The notes beneath the pieces are model-generated. The model had not been told where the DNA came from. It was given only the letters and a program-made list of their open reading frames with translations, and did no database searches. A stretch of DNA of 64,000 bases from CAJFUR01 sp904420575. Its GTDB lineage: Bacteria; Actinomycetota; Coriobacteriia; Coriobacteriales; Eggerthellaceae. A program made the translations under genes and the position numbers. How positions within the stretch are numbered: the first letter of the stretch is position 1; the number at the start of each line of letters is the position of its first letter. This document shows positions 42,452 to 51,060 of this stretch, one piece after another. The DNA lies in assembly GCA_965119745.1 (NCBI GenBank), contig OZ221973.1, positions 1,240,001 to 1,304,000 on the forward strand, written 5' to 3'.

Positions 42452-43090
42452 ATGCTGACGGTGCGAATGGCGCGAACCGACGAGTTCGAACAGGTCATGG
42501 ACTTCTATACGCAGATGATCGACGAGATGCGCGGGACCGACTTCGACGTGCTGTGGGAGCACGGCATACATCCCTCGCCCGCATTCCTGCGCGAAGCCAT
42601 ATCGGCCGGCCAGGTGTACGTGGGCGTTCTGGACGAGGGTGCGGCCGGGGACGCGAGCGCGCGCGGGGGCCAGGGCGCGCACGAGGGCGCGAACGCGCGC
42701 GGGGGCGATGACGCACGCGAGGGCGGCGACCCGGGCGGGGGAGGCGCCTCGCGCATCGCCTGCGCGCTGGTCATGGACGAAGAGGGGGAGGCGGGCTACG
42801 AGGACGTGCCTTGGAGCGTGCCCGTCCAGCCAGGCGAGGCGTATGTGCTGCACGTGGTGGCGACGCTGCCCGTCTTCCATGGCCGGGGATACGCGCGCCA
42901 GCTGGTGGCGGCCAGCGTAGAGGCGGCGCGCGCGGCCGGCAAGAAGGCCGTGCGCCTGGACACGTTCGTCACGAACGCGCGCGGGCGCAGGCTCTATGAA
43001 TCCTGCGGCTTCGACTGCCTGGGCACGCACGTCCTCCGCTACGGCAACCTGGGCCCCACCGCCGTCGCCCTGTACGAAAAGGCGCTGTAG
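42452..43090 (+). CDS. GNAT-family N-acetyltransferase with low-complexity insert
   Basis: The 212-residue protein has a GNAT core: VRMARTDEFEQVMDFYTQMID at the start, the acetyl-CoA loop HVVATLPVFHGRGYARQLV near residue 139 (HGRGYA is motif A), and LDTFVTNARGRRLYESCGF near the end. Residues about 65-105 are an inserted Gly/Ala/Asp/Arg-rich stretch (GAHEGANARGGDDAREG) in a surface loop, similar in make-up to the tail of MetA. AAGGAG precedes the ATG. The acceptor is unknown. Confidence 0.82.
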   Translation: MLTVRMARTDEFEQVMDFYTQMIDEMRGTDFDVLWEHGIHPSPAFLREAISAGQVYVGVLDEGAAGDASARGGQGAHEGANARGGDDAREGGDPGGGGASRIACALVMDEEGEAGYEDVPWSVPVQPGEAYVLHVVATLPVFHGRGYARQLVAASVEAARAAGKKAVRLDTFVTNARGRRLYESCGFDCLGTHVLRYGNLGPTAVALYEKAL

Positions 43091-43173
43091 CCCGAACGGG
43101 GTGTTCGCCGTATCCTTCCGCATCTGCAAGGCGAAGACTTTTTGCAGATCGTCCCGAATGGCGGGGTTTTTCG

Positions 43174-43203
43174 TTGACTTTCATGAACGTGGCCGGGTAT
43201 ACT
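43174..43203 (+). promoter_or_regulatory. Sigma-70 type promoter of rplM-rpsI
   Basis: TTGACT (43174-43179) and TATACT (43198-43203) are 18 bp apart and are the best promoter match in the window. The transcript would have an untranslated leader of about 210 bases before rplM, long enough for regulation by ribosomal protein binding. Confidence 0.8.
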
Positions 43204-43421
43204 TCAAAAGTTCGCTTTCAAAAGCCCCGTACCAGCAGGAGCACGAGGAAGCGCGGAAGTGGGAGTCCAGGCCCATGGAGGCGCGTCGGCGTAGGAAACC
43301 GGCATCCAAATGACCTGCACTTTTGAAAAACGAAACCCTGCCAGAAGGCGGTTTGCACAGGCCTTGCAAGACCGCGTGCCGAAGCGCATTCGCGCAGGGG
43401 CAACATCAATGGAGGACAGAA
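43204..43421 (+). promoter_or_regulatory. Long leader of the rplM-rpsI transcript
   Basis: About 210 bases between promoter and start codon contain no gene of their own. TTCAAAAG and CTTTTGAA words occur near both ends (43202-43222 and 43318-43327) and could pair to close a large fold. L13 is known to autoregulate through its leader in other bacteria, by different structures; that is only an analogy here. Confidence 0.4.
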
Positions 43422-43856
43422 GTGAAAACGTATCAAGCGAAGCCCGGCGAAGTCGAGCGCGAATGGGTCTTGATCGACGCGACCGACCAGGTGCTCGGCC
43501 GCGTGGCGACCAAAGCTGCGCAGATCCTCAAGGGCAAGCACAAGCCGCAGTACACCCCGCACGTCGACACGGGCGACTTCGTGATCATCATCAACGCGGA
43601 CAAGATCCGCGTGACGGGCACGAAGGCTGCGAACAAGGTTTACTACCGTCATAGTGGCTATCCCGGCGGGCTGAAGTCCGAGACCTTCACCGAGGCCATG
43701 GCCAAGCATCCCGAACGCGTCGTCGAGCATGCCGTGAAGGGCATGCTGCCGAAGAACACGCTCGGTCGTGCCATGGGCAAGAAGCTCAAGGTCTACACCG
43801 GTGCGGAGCATCCGCACATGGCTCAGCAGCCCCGCGAGATCAAGATGGGAGAGTAA
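43422..43856 (+). CDS. rplM: 50S ribosomal protein L13
   Basis: The 144-residue protein has all L13 blocks: WVLIDATDQVLGRVAT, GDFVIIINADKIRVTG, YRHSGYPGGLKS, and the signature VKGMLPKNTLGRAMGKKLKVY. L13 is an early assembly protein of the large subunit. It starts with GTG at 43422 after GGAGGA. rpsI begins 3 bp after its stop, the usual rplM-rpsI pair. Confidence 0.98.
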   Translation: MKTYQAKPGEVEREWVLIDATDQVLGRVATKAAQILKGKHKPQYTPHVDTGDFVIIINADKIRVTGTKAANKVYYRHSGYPGGLKSETFTEAMAKHPERVVEHAVKGMLPKNTLGRAMGKKLKVYTGAEHPHMAQQPREIKMGE

Positions 43857-43859
43857 CTC

Positions 43860-44252
43860 ATGGCAGGCGAAGCTTTGTATTACGGCACCGGCCGTCGCAA
43901 GAACGCCGTTGCGCGCGTCCGCATCGTTCCCGGCACCGGCAAGGTGACGGTCAACGGCCGCGAAGGTGTGGAGTATTTCGGCCGCGAGGCTCTTCTCGAT
44001 TACGCCAAGGCTCCGTTCAAGGTGACGGACACTGTGGGCCACTTCGACGTGAAGGCCACCATCAACGGCGGCGGCATCTCGGGCCAGGCCGGCGCGCTGC
44101 GCCACGGCATCGCCCGCGCCCTGCTGGAGGCCGGCGACTACCGCGCCGAGCTCAAGAAGGCCGGCTACCTCACGCGTGACTCCCGTATGGTCGAGCGCAA
44201 GAAGTACGGCCTGAAGAAGGCTCGCAAGCGCCCGCAGTTCAGCAAGCGCTAG
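43860..44252 (+). CDS. rpsI: 30S ribosomal protein S9
   Basis: A 130-residue protein with the S9 start YYGTGRRKNAVARVRI, the family block GGGISGQAGALRHGIARAL and the conserved C-terminus KYGLKKARKRPQFSKR, whose last Arg reaches the P-site tRNA. It overlaps nothing and follows rplM by 3 bp; GGGAGAG at the end of rplM is its ribosome binding site. Confidence 0.98.
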   Translation: MAGEALYYGTGRRKNAVARVRIVPGTGKVTVNGREGVEYFGREALLDYAKAPFKVTDTVGHFDVKATINGGGISGQAGALRHGIARALLEAGDYRAELKKAGYLTRDSRMVERKKYGLKKARKRPQFSKR

Positions 44253-44276
44253 TTCGCGATCCGAACGACCGTGCGA

Positions 44277-44307
44277 AGAACCCGCCCCCGTGGCGGGTTC
44301 TTTTTTT
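44277..44307 (+). terminator. Rho-independent terminator of rplM-rpsI
   Basis: AGAACCCGCC (44277-44286) pairs with GGCGGGTTCT (44292-44301) over a five-base loop, followed by a run of seven T. A textbook terminator 24 bp past rpsI. Confidence 0.92.
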
Positions 44308-44437
44308 GCGTCCGACCCAAGGCCGAGCCCTTGGTGCCGACTCCCAGTCCCGGCTTTGCGCTGCAAGGACACGCGCATAGCCAAGGGCATCATGCTCGCC
44401 GTCAGCGGTCGGGCGGGTCGGCGAGTCGAGCTCGGAT

Positions 44438-45880
44438 TCAATCCTGGAATGTGAGAAGCAGCTCGATCAGCTCCTGCTTGCTGTGCACGTTCGTCTTGTC
44501 ATAGATGTTATGCAGGTGGGTTCGCAACGTGTTCTTGGTGATGAACAAGGTTTCCTGGATCGATTGGTTTCCGGTCCCCTGAAGGACGAGCAAGGCGATC
44601 TCCTGCTCGCGCTCCGTCAGATGAAACTCGTCTGCCGCAGCGCGCATCCCGTCCGCCTGCGCGTCCTTGCCAGCAGCCTGCTCCGCTGGGCGTGCAACCC
44701 TCTTGTTTCGCGTGAACAGCTTGGAAATGTGCTCTTCGCGCAAGAGAAAGATGGAAATGCCCAGTGCGGCGACGACGATCAAGGCCATCTCAAGAAGGTT
44801 CTGGTCGGGGAAGGGCAAGACGTCTACCAAGAGGGCAGGGGCGTAGGTGCACACGTCGAGCACGGCGTATCCAAGGGCGAAGACTGCGCTGTCGGGATAG
44901 GTTACCCGATAGCTTATGTTTCTCCATAACGACCAGGAAAAGATCTTGTAGAACGTCCACACGCCGCCGATGAAAAACGCCTCGTAGCTTTGATGGTCCG
45001 CCTGAGACAGTGCGACGGCCAAGGCCAGCAAGATGACGGTGGGGGTGATGAACCGGTAGAGCGTCGTGTAGTCGATCTCGGATCGGTATCCCTTGGCAAA
45101 ACAGGCGAAGGCCACTGCTACCACGATGCCCGCGACCACGGTGGCATACTCGTCAGGTGCGCTTACCTTGGCCTCCGAAAAATCGAAAAGCAGCTTCATC
45201 ACGAATCCGAAAAGCCCGATGCCCACGAAGAAGTTCCAAGGCAGCTTTTCCAGGGCAATGCGCGAAGAGCCGCGTATTGATGGCGGGAACGGCCATGGGG
45301 CAAGAGAGCTGAATGCCAAAGCCGAGGCCAGAGGAAGGAGGGCATGGAACATGAAGGCGGCCGGGGCCTGGAGGTAGGTTGCTATGAGGTTTGCGGCAAA
45401 GGACAGGGCGTACCCGCCGGCAATGCAAAAGAGCGAGTCTTTGGGCGGTATCGTACAGATCATCTCGCCCCAGAGCACCACGGGCACGAATCGCATGCAG
45501 GAGGCAAGGTAGCCGATGTGCGCCACTGCGGCATTGGTCTCTTCCATATGGGCGAATCCGTACTGCATGCATGTTCCGACGAAAAGCACCGCTGCGGAAA
45601 CCCACAGTGCCAAGCGTCTATGGGAAAACCCCTTTCGACGGATCGTCCAGACGGCGGTTCCTACGAGCAGGAGGAGGAAAAGCGACTCTTGCACATAGAA
45701 CACCGCGCCGATGTGGTAATCGGGATTCGGCTGCGGCATGAGAGAAGGGTTCATGAGGATCGTTTGCCATGAAAGGTACAACCCGAAGCCGATCATTATC
45801 ATCCCTCGCAAAGACGAGGCATGACGGCCGTCCCTGCGGGGGGTTGCGGTAAGTTGCTGTTCTGGCAAGCGTGTCTTCAT
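44438..45880 (-). CDS. LuxR-family regulator with multi-pass membrane N-terminus
   Basis: The 480-residue protein has about ten to twelve membrane segments followed, after residue 405, by a LuxR helix-turn-helix (HLTEREQEIALLVLQGTGNQSIQ, then TKNTLRTHLHNIYDKTNVHSKQEL, both shown here only as landmarks: LTEREQEIALLVLQG and NTLRTHLHNIYDKTNV). It has the same plan as the regulator at 4.3 kb but little sequence likeness in the membrane part. It is divergent from a Tat flavoprotein/cytochrome pair, its likely target. The start is uncertain: ATG 45880 and ATG 45913 both lack a strong ribosome site. Confidence 0.85.
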   Translation of the reverse strand: MKTRLPEQQLTATPRRDGRHASSLRGMIMIGFGLYLSWQTILMNPSLMPQPNPDYHIGAVFYVQESLFLLLLVGTAVWTIRRKGFSHRRLALWVSAAVLFVGTCMQYGFAHMEETNAAVAHIGYLASCMRFVPVVLWGEMICTIPPKDSLFCIAGGYALSFAANLIATYLQAPAAFMFHALLPLASALAFSSLAPWPFPPSIRGSSRIALEKLPWNFFVGIGLFGFVMKLLFDFSEAKVSAPDEYATVVAGIVVAVAFACFAKGYRSEIDYTTLYRFITPTVILLALAVALSQADHQSYEAFFIGGVWTFYKIFSWSLWRNISYRVTYPDSAVFALGYAVLDVCTYAPALLVDVLPFPDQNLLEMALIVVAALGISIFLLREEHISKLFTRNKRVARPAEQAAGKDAQADGMRAAADEFHLTEREQEIALLVLQGTGNQSIQETLFITKNTLRTHLHNIYDKTNVHSKQELIELLLTFQD

Positions 45881-46172
45881 CCGGACAACCTGTTTGTCGA
45901 AGGATCCTTGCATCGATGATACCCGATGGGTTGGCGGACTTCTACACCAGAGGGAAGATCTCATCCGCGTCTCATCCCTTCGTACGTAGCTGCATTAGAA
46001 ACACCTCGCCTTCAATTTCATCGCGACATCAACGTCGGAGAGTATGTTCCTTCGCCTGTCAATGCTCGAAGATGCTGGATCGAAGCTCGCCGCCGAAGCA
46101 ACGAGCAACTGCTGCATCTCGTTCGACATACGGCGGCGAGCGTGCATGTAATCCAAGAGGAAAGAAGGGGTC

Positions 46173-47639
46173 ATGAAGAAAACATCCATGGGACGCCGCG
46201 AGTTCCTGCGCCTTGCAGCGGGAGCCTCGATCGCCACCGGAGCCTGTGCGGCGCTGGTGGGCTGCAGCGCCGGCAAGGGCACGGCAAGCACGGCCTCGGA
46301 CGAAGCGGTGCTTGGCTGGACCGACGTGAACTTCGAGCACGACGTCGACGTCCTCGTTGTCGGTGCGGGCCCGTCGGGCATGTTCGCCGCCTACGGAGTC
46401 GGTAGTGCGGGCAAGTCGGTCCTGGTCATCGACAAGCAGGCATCGTATGGCGGCGACGCGGCCAACGCTGCAAACGACTTCATGCTCTCCTATTCGAACG
46501 TTTGCGCAGAGGTGTGGCCCGACCAGGCGACCACCATGGAAGAGCGCAAAGAGAAGCTCAAGAAGTACTTCCCCGACGAAGACGTGTACGCTGCACAGGT
46601 CCATTACGCGGAAGGAGCAGTGGAAGCATTCGATCTCATGTACTACGAGTGGGGCTGCGAATACAACCTCGAACTCAACTACGGCCCATACAAGGGCATG
46701 TTCTATCCTAAGGACGGCATCGGAGAAGCGGCGTCCAACTGGGCCAAGGTGTTCGACCAGGTTCAGAAGTCCGGTGCTCAGTTTCTCTTTCACACGAAGG
46801 CCGAGTACCTGATCGTGGATGCGGAAGGCGCCGTGGTCGGCCTGCGGGCCTTCGACTCGATGAATGACCGTTGGGTGGACATCAAGGCGAAGAAGACCAT
46901 CATTGCGACGGGTGGCTTTGCCTCTAACCAGGAAATGGTCGCCCAGTATTACCCCGAATGGACGTCGATCGGCTGCGTGACGACGCAGGCCATGGGCGAA
47001 GGTATTAAGCTGGGGCAGTCCGTCGGCGGCGCACTGAGCCCTATGTTCGGCGCCGCAACCAATCTGAACGCCGACACCGAGGTCATTTTCCTTCCTCAGA
47101 TGTTCGGGCGCTCGTTCTCCATTCTGCCCAACGGGAAGCGCTTCTATAACGAGACGTCGGTGCACGAGTCGGCGTCCAACTGCATGGCCAACGGCTATTT
47201 CGAATGGATCGCCATCTTCGACGACGAGATCAGGCAGGGGCCGAACAAAAAACAGGTCGACAAGGGCGGCGAGGAGATCTACACGGGGAACACCGTCGAA
47301 GAGCTGGCAGCTGCCATGGATTTCCCGCTCGAAACGCTTCAGGCTGCGTTCGACCGCTATGCGGCCATCTGCGAGGCCGGGGTGGACGAAGAGTTCGGGC
47401 GCACTCTGCATCTTGAAAACTTGCAGCCGCCTTACTATGCGTACTTCAATCATCCGGTGCGTTACAAAACCTCCGGCGGCCTGTGGACGGACGAGTTCAC
47501 GCAGGTGCTGGATGAAAACAAGAACCCCATTCCCCATCTCTACGCATGCGGCTGTGCAGGAGGAACCACGGACATCCCGCCCGCATGCGGTTCCGGTCTG
47601 TACGCCGGACGCTGTGTGGTGGCGGCGCTGGAGGGCTAG
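46173..47639 (+). CDS. Tat-exported FAD-dependent reductase, fumarate-reductase-like
   Basis: The 488-residue flavoprotein has a twin-arginine signal GRREFLRLAAGASIATGACA and a lipobox-like LVGC near residue 30. The FAD motif VVGAGPSGMFAAYG follows near 61, and the end GCAGGTTDIPPACGSGLYAGRCVV is the usual second FAD contact. It is shorter than the 2-kb protein and starts its catalytic domain straight after the signal. The next gene is a membrane cytochrome that could feed it electrons from menaquinol, as in Cgr1/Cgr2-type pairs of Eggerthella. Substrate unknown. GAAAGAAGGGG precedes the ATG. Confidence 0.85.
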   Translation: MKKTSMGRREFLRLAAGASIATGACAALVGCSAGKGTASTASDEAVLGWTDVNFEHDVDVLVVGAGPSGMFAAYGVGSAGKSVLVIDKQASYGGDAANAANDFMLSYSNVCAEVWPDQATTMEERKEKLKKYFPDEDVYAAQVHYAEGAVEAFDLMYYEWGCEYNLELNYGPYKGMFYPKDGIGEAASNWAKVFDQVQKSGAQFLFHTKAEYLIVDAEGAVVGLRAFDSMNDRWVDIKAKKTIIATGGFASNQEMVAQYYPEWTSIGCVTTQAMGEGIKLGQSVGGALSPMFGAATNLNADTEVIFLPQMFGRSFSILPNGKRFYNETSVHESASNCMANGYFEWIAIFDDEIRQGPNKKQVDKGGEEIYTGNTVEELAAAMDFPLETLQAAFDRYAAICEAGVDEEFGRTLHLENLQPPYYAYFNHPVRYKTSGGLWTDEFTQVLDENKNPIPHLYACGCAGGTTDIPPACGSGLYAGRCVVAALEG

Positions 47640-47675
47640 ACCCTGATGTCCGAAACGAAAGGAGGCGATGCGTCT

Positions 47676-48350
47676 ATGGAGACTCCCGGCATCGCGAACC
47701 CCCACGAAGAAAAAGGCTCGGAAGCGAAGGGCGCGAATCCTTGTCCAAATGGTGCGGGCGCGGCCGACGAAGCGTGCAATCCCCGTGAAAAAGAGGGGCC
47801 TGCCGTTCGCAAGACGCGTAAAAGGCGTGCCAACAGGAAGATCGCCCTTGCTTCGGCGGTGGCTGCGGCGGTTTTGGTTGCTTTAGGCGTGGGGCTTGCC
47901 CTTTGGCACGAACAGCCCAGTTTCTGCAATGCGATTTGTCACGTTCCCATGGATCCTTATGTCGAGGGCTATTCCGAGGGCAGCGGCATGGCGCGCATCC
48001 ACGCCGAAGCCGACGTGTCCTGCCTCGATTGCCATGAAACGACGTTCGGGGAACAAGTGCAGGAAGGGATTGCCTGGGTGTCGGGCGATTTTCGAGAGAA
48101 GCCCGACATGATGACCGACTACGACAACGAGACGTGCTTGAAATGCCACATTTCGGAAGAGTACCAGGCTGCCAAGACCGACTTGCTCGAAAAGAACCCT
48201 CACAGCGATGCCCATCAGGAGCTGAAATGCACGGATTGCCACAAGTCCCATAGGGAACAGGTGAACTATTGTTCCAACTGCCACGATGCAGGCGGGCAGC
48301 GCATGATCACCTATCCGCTCGATGGCCACGCGTCCCAGGTGGGCGAATGA
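47676..48350 (+). CDS. NapC/NrfH-like multihaem membrane cytochrome c
   Basis: The 224-residue protein has a hydrophilic start of about 45 residues, one membrane anchor (ALASAVAAAVLVALGVGLAL), then haem sites CNAICH (C84, a CX3CH form), CLDCH, CLKCH, CTDCH and CSNCH. Such proteins take electrons from menaquinol and hand them to exported reductases. It follows the flavoprotein by 36 bp. I start it at ATG 47676 because AAAGGAGG lies ten bases before; the ATG at 47646 has no ribosome site. Four haems are certain by motif, the fifth (CX3CH) is probable. Confidence 0.85.
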   Translation: METPGIANPHEEKGSEAKGANPCPNGAGAADEACNPREKEGPAVRKTRKRRANRKIALASAVAAAVLVALGVGLALWHEQPSFCNAICHVPMDPYVEGYSEGSGMARIHAEADVSCLDCHETTFGEQVQEGIAWVSGDFREKPDMMTDYDNETCLKCHISEEYQAAKTDLLEKNPHSDAHQELKCTDCHKSHREQVNYCSNCHDAGGQRMITYPLDGHASQVGE

Positions 48351-48544
48351 GGCTTGCACCAACCGATATGTTCTTTTCCTGCCCGAAAACTGCCCGAAAC
48401 ATTTCGCCGTTAGTTTGATGAGGGGAATTTGAGGGCCTGCGCGTCGGGCGGGGCGTGCTATCGTATGCGGGTACGGGCAGAACGTGTGCTGCGGCGCTAC
48501 GGGAGGCCATCGCCTTGAAGGCAACGAGTAAGGAGCACGCACCT

Positions 48545-50635
48545 ATGGCGAAAGTGTCTGACATCTACGGTTCCATGGTGTTCAACGAACACACGATGCA
48601 GGAGAGACTCCCTTCCGCGACGTACAAGAGCCTGCTCAGAACCATCAAGGAGGGCGAACCCCTCGACATAGAGGTGGCCAACGTGGTGGCGCACGCCATG
48701 AAGGAATGGGCCATCGAGAAGGGCGCCACGCACTACACGCATTGGTTCCAGCCGCTTTCCGGCATCACGTCGGAGAAGCACGACAGCTTCCTCGACCCGT
48801 GCGGGGACGGCCGCGCCATCATGAGCTTCTCCGGCAAGGAACTCATCCAGGGCGAGCCCGACGCGTCGAGCTTCCCCTCCGGCGGCCTGCGCGCCACCTT
48901 CGAGGCCCGCGGCTACACCGCGTGGGACCCCACCAGCTACGCCTTCATCAAAGACGAGGTGCTGTGCATCCCCACAGCCTTCTGCAGCTACACGGGCGAG
49001 GCGCTCGACAAGAAGACGCCGCTCCTCCGCTCCATGGACGTGGTGGAAGAGCAGGCGAACCGCGTGCTCGCGCTGTTCGGCGAGCCGCACCAGCGCGTCG
49101 TTCCCACGGTGGGTTCCGAGCAGGAATATTTCCTGATCTCGGAAAAGGACTACGCCAAGCGCCAGGACCTCGTCATGTGCGGCCGCACGCTGTTCGGCTA
49201 TGCGCCCTGCAAGGGCCAAGAGCTGGAAGAGCACTACTTCGGCGCTATCCGCCCGACGGTGAACGAGTTCATGAAGGAGCTCGATGACGAGCTGTGGGCG
49301 CTCGGCGTGTCCGCGCGCACGAAGCACAACGAGGTGGCCCCCGCCCAGCACGAGCTGGCCCCCATCTTCACCAACGCCAACCGCGCCATCGACGAGAACC
49401 TGCTCACCATGGAGAAGATGCGCCTTCTGGCCAGCCACCACGGCCTGGTGTGCCTGCAACACGAGAAGCCCTTCGAGGGCATCAACGGCTCGGGCAAGCA
49501 CAACAACTGGTCGCTTTCCGCCGGCAAGACGAACCTGCTGGAACCCGGCGAGAGCCCCATGGACAACCTGCGCTTCCTCGTGTTCCTCACGGGCGTCATT
49601 CAGGCCGTCGACGACTACCAGGAGCTTTTGCGCATGTCCGTGGCCTCGGCCGGCAACGACCATCGCCTCGGCGCGGACGAGGCGCCCCCGGCCATCGTGT
49701 CCATCTTCCTGGGCGACGAGCTGGGCGCCATCGTGGACGCGCTCGTGGACGAGCACGAGTACACGAGCGCGGAGAAGGTGGCCATGGACCTGGGCGTGGC
49801 CGTGCTGCCGAACTTCCTGAAGGACAACACCGACCGCAACCGCACCTCCCCGTTCGCGTTCACGGGCAACAAGTTCGAGTTCCGCATGCCCGGCTCGGCG
49901 GTGAACCTGTCCGACTGCAACATGATCCTCAACACCGCCATGGCGAAGAGCCTGAAAGACTTCGCCGACGCCATGGAAGGCCTGGCTGGCGAGGAATTCG
50001 AGGCGGCCGCCATCGCCTACATCAAGGAAACCCTCAAAAAGCACCAGCGGATCATCTTCAACGGCAACGGCTATTCCGACGAGTGGCCCATCGAGGCCGA
50101 GCGCCGGGGGCTCGCGAACCACCGCACCACGGCCGACGCGCTGCCCTGCTTCGTCGCCCCGAAGAGCATCGCGCTGTTCGAGGAGTTCGGCGTGCTCGCC
50201 GAGCCGGAAGTGACGAGTCGCTACGAGGTCAAGCTGGAGAAGTACAACAAGCTGCTGAACATCGAGGCGCGCACCATGAAGCGTATGGTGCGCCGCGCCT
50301 ACCTGCCTGCCCTGAACGGCTATGCGGCCGAGGTCGCCGGCACCGTCACCGCCATCAAGGCGGCCTGCCCGGGCGCCGACGTGTCGTCCCAGGAAGAGCT
50401 GTTGCAGAAGCTCTTGGCCGGCATCAAGGAGATCGACGTGCGGCTGAAGGAGCTCGACGGGGCGCATCACGCCGCCTTGGAGATCGCCGACCAGCAGGAG
50501 CGGGCGAACGAGTACGCACACCGCATCATCCCCATCATGGAGGCGCTGCGCGCCGCCGTGGACGCCATGGAGATCGTTACCGACCGCGACCACTGGCCCG
50601 TGCCCACCTACAACGACATCTTGTTCTACGTGTAG
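48545..50635 (+). CDS. glnN: Glutamine synthetase type III
   Basis: The 696-residue enzyme makes glutamine from glutamate, ammonia and ATP. It is of the GSIII class: THYTHWFQPLSGITSEKHDSF near 57-80 (landmarks HWFQP and EKHDSF), the class block PSGGLRATFEARGYTAWDPTS, GSEQEYFLI near 193, KHNEVAPAQHELAPIF and the glycine-rich ATP segment INGSGKHNNWSLS. Length fits the class, about 690-730. TAAGGAG precedes the ATG at 48545. GSIII is common in Bacteroides and many anaerobes and is usually nitrogen regulated; the 180-bp region before it has a repeated CTGCCCGAAA but no site I can name. Confidence 0.95.
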   Translation: MAKVSDIYGSMVFNEHTMQERLPSATYKSLLRTIKEGEPLDIEVANVVAHAMKEWAIEKGATHYTHWFQPLSGITSEKHDSFLDPCGDGRAIMSFSGKELIQGEPDASSFPSGGLRATFEARGYTAWDPTSYAFIKDEVLCIPTAFCSYTGEALDKKTPLLRSMDVVEEQANRVLALFGEPHQRVVPTVGSEQEYFLISEKDYAKRQDLVMCGRTLFGYAPCKGQELEEHYFGAIRPTVNEFMKELDDELWALGVSARTKHNEVAPAQHELAPIFTNANRAIDENLLTMEKMRLLASHHGLVCLQHEKPFEGINGSGKHNNWSLSAGKTNLLEPGESPMDNLRFLVFLTGVIQAVDDYQELLRMSVASAGNDHRLGADEAPPAIVSIFLGDELGAIVDALVDEHEYTSAEKVAMDLGVAVLPNFLKDNTDRNRTSPFAFTGNKFEFRMPGSAVNLSDCNMILNTAMAKSLKDFADAMEGLAGEEFEAAAIAYIKETLKKHQRIIFNGNGYSDEWPIEAERRGLANHRTTADALPCFVAPKSIALFEEFGVLAEPEVTSRYEVKLEKYNKLLNIEARTMKRMVRRAYLPALNGYAAEVAGTVTAIKAACPGADVSSQEELLQKLLAGIKEIDVRLKELDGAHHAALEIADQQERANEYAHRIIPIMEALRAAVDAMEIVTDRDHWPVPTYNDILFYV

Positions 50636-50705
50636 AAGGCCAAGGCCGCGCGCCCGCCACGGCCTTTGGCGGAGAGCAGGACGCGAGCGGGCGGGTTCCT
50701 GGAAA

Positions 50706-50873
50706 GGGCCCGCCCGGTTTTCCGGCCGCGCCCGCGTGAAGGGGAGAAGGGGGCTCGTCCGGTTTCCCTGGTCCTCGCACGAAGGCAGAAGAGCCCGTCG
50801 GGCTTCCCCCTGCCCGCTCGCGCGAAGCCGAGAAGGGCCGCCCGCCTTCCCTCCGCCACGTTCACACGAAGCT
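50706..50873. repeat. Four degenerate tandem repeats of about 43 bp
   Basis: Units at about 50706-50749, 50750-50790, 50791-50834 and 50835-50873 each run from a GCCCGTC/GGCTCGTC-like word through a TTTCC pyrimidine block to CGCGTGAAGGGGAGAAG, CGCACGAAGGCAGAAG, CGCGAAGCCGAGAAG or ACACGAAGCTGA. They are diverged, so old. A weak extra unit may precede at 50650-50705. Confidence 0.6.
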
Positions 50874-50909
50874 GATCTTCAGCTTCTTCCCCATGCCTTT
50901 CGCAAGCCC

Positions 50910-51023
50910 CAATCCTCGCATACCCGTCATTTTTTGCATGCCATTTCACCTGCGTAAACGCTTGTTCATGCAGGTGGAAGGCCTCGTATGAAATTGCAAA
51001 AAATGACAGATATGCGAGGATTG
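50910..51023. repeat. 29-bp inverted repeat with nested stem
   Basis: Bases 50910-50938 and 50995-51023 are reverse complements with two mismatches; the arm reads TGCAAAAAATGAC from the inside and GCGAGGATTG at the outside. Inside it, TTTCACCTGC and GCAGGTGGAA pair with one mismatch. The T/A-rich block can give a T run after the outer stem on either strand, so a bidirectional terminator between glnN and the kinase gene is one reading; a palindromic element is another. Confidence 0.7.
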
Positions 51024-51060
51024 CAGGCTCGGAAGGAGACAGGCTCGGAGGGAGACAGGC

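Larger units (their letters stand above)
50636..51060. other. Gene-free gap with tandem and inverted repeats
   Basis: No gene is supported between glnN and the convergent kinase gene. The left half is four degenerate repeats of about 43 bp; the right half is a 29-bp inverted repeat enclosing a smaller one. Open frames across it are Arg/Pro-rich repeats of the tandem units. Confidence 0.55.

Noticed and set aside
48497..50593. 698-codon minus-strand frame opposite glnN
   Set aside because: The plus strand codes a clear type III glutamine synthetase; the antisense peptide is Val/Arg/His-rich and featureless.
50706..50873. CRISPR array
   Set aside because: The repeat units are contiguous with no unique spacers, diverged, and no cas gene is in the window.
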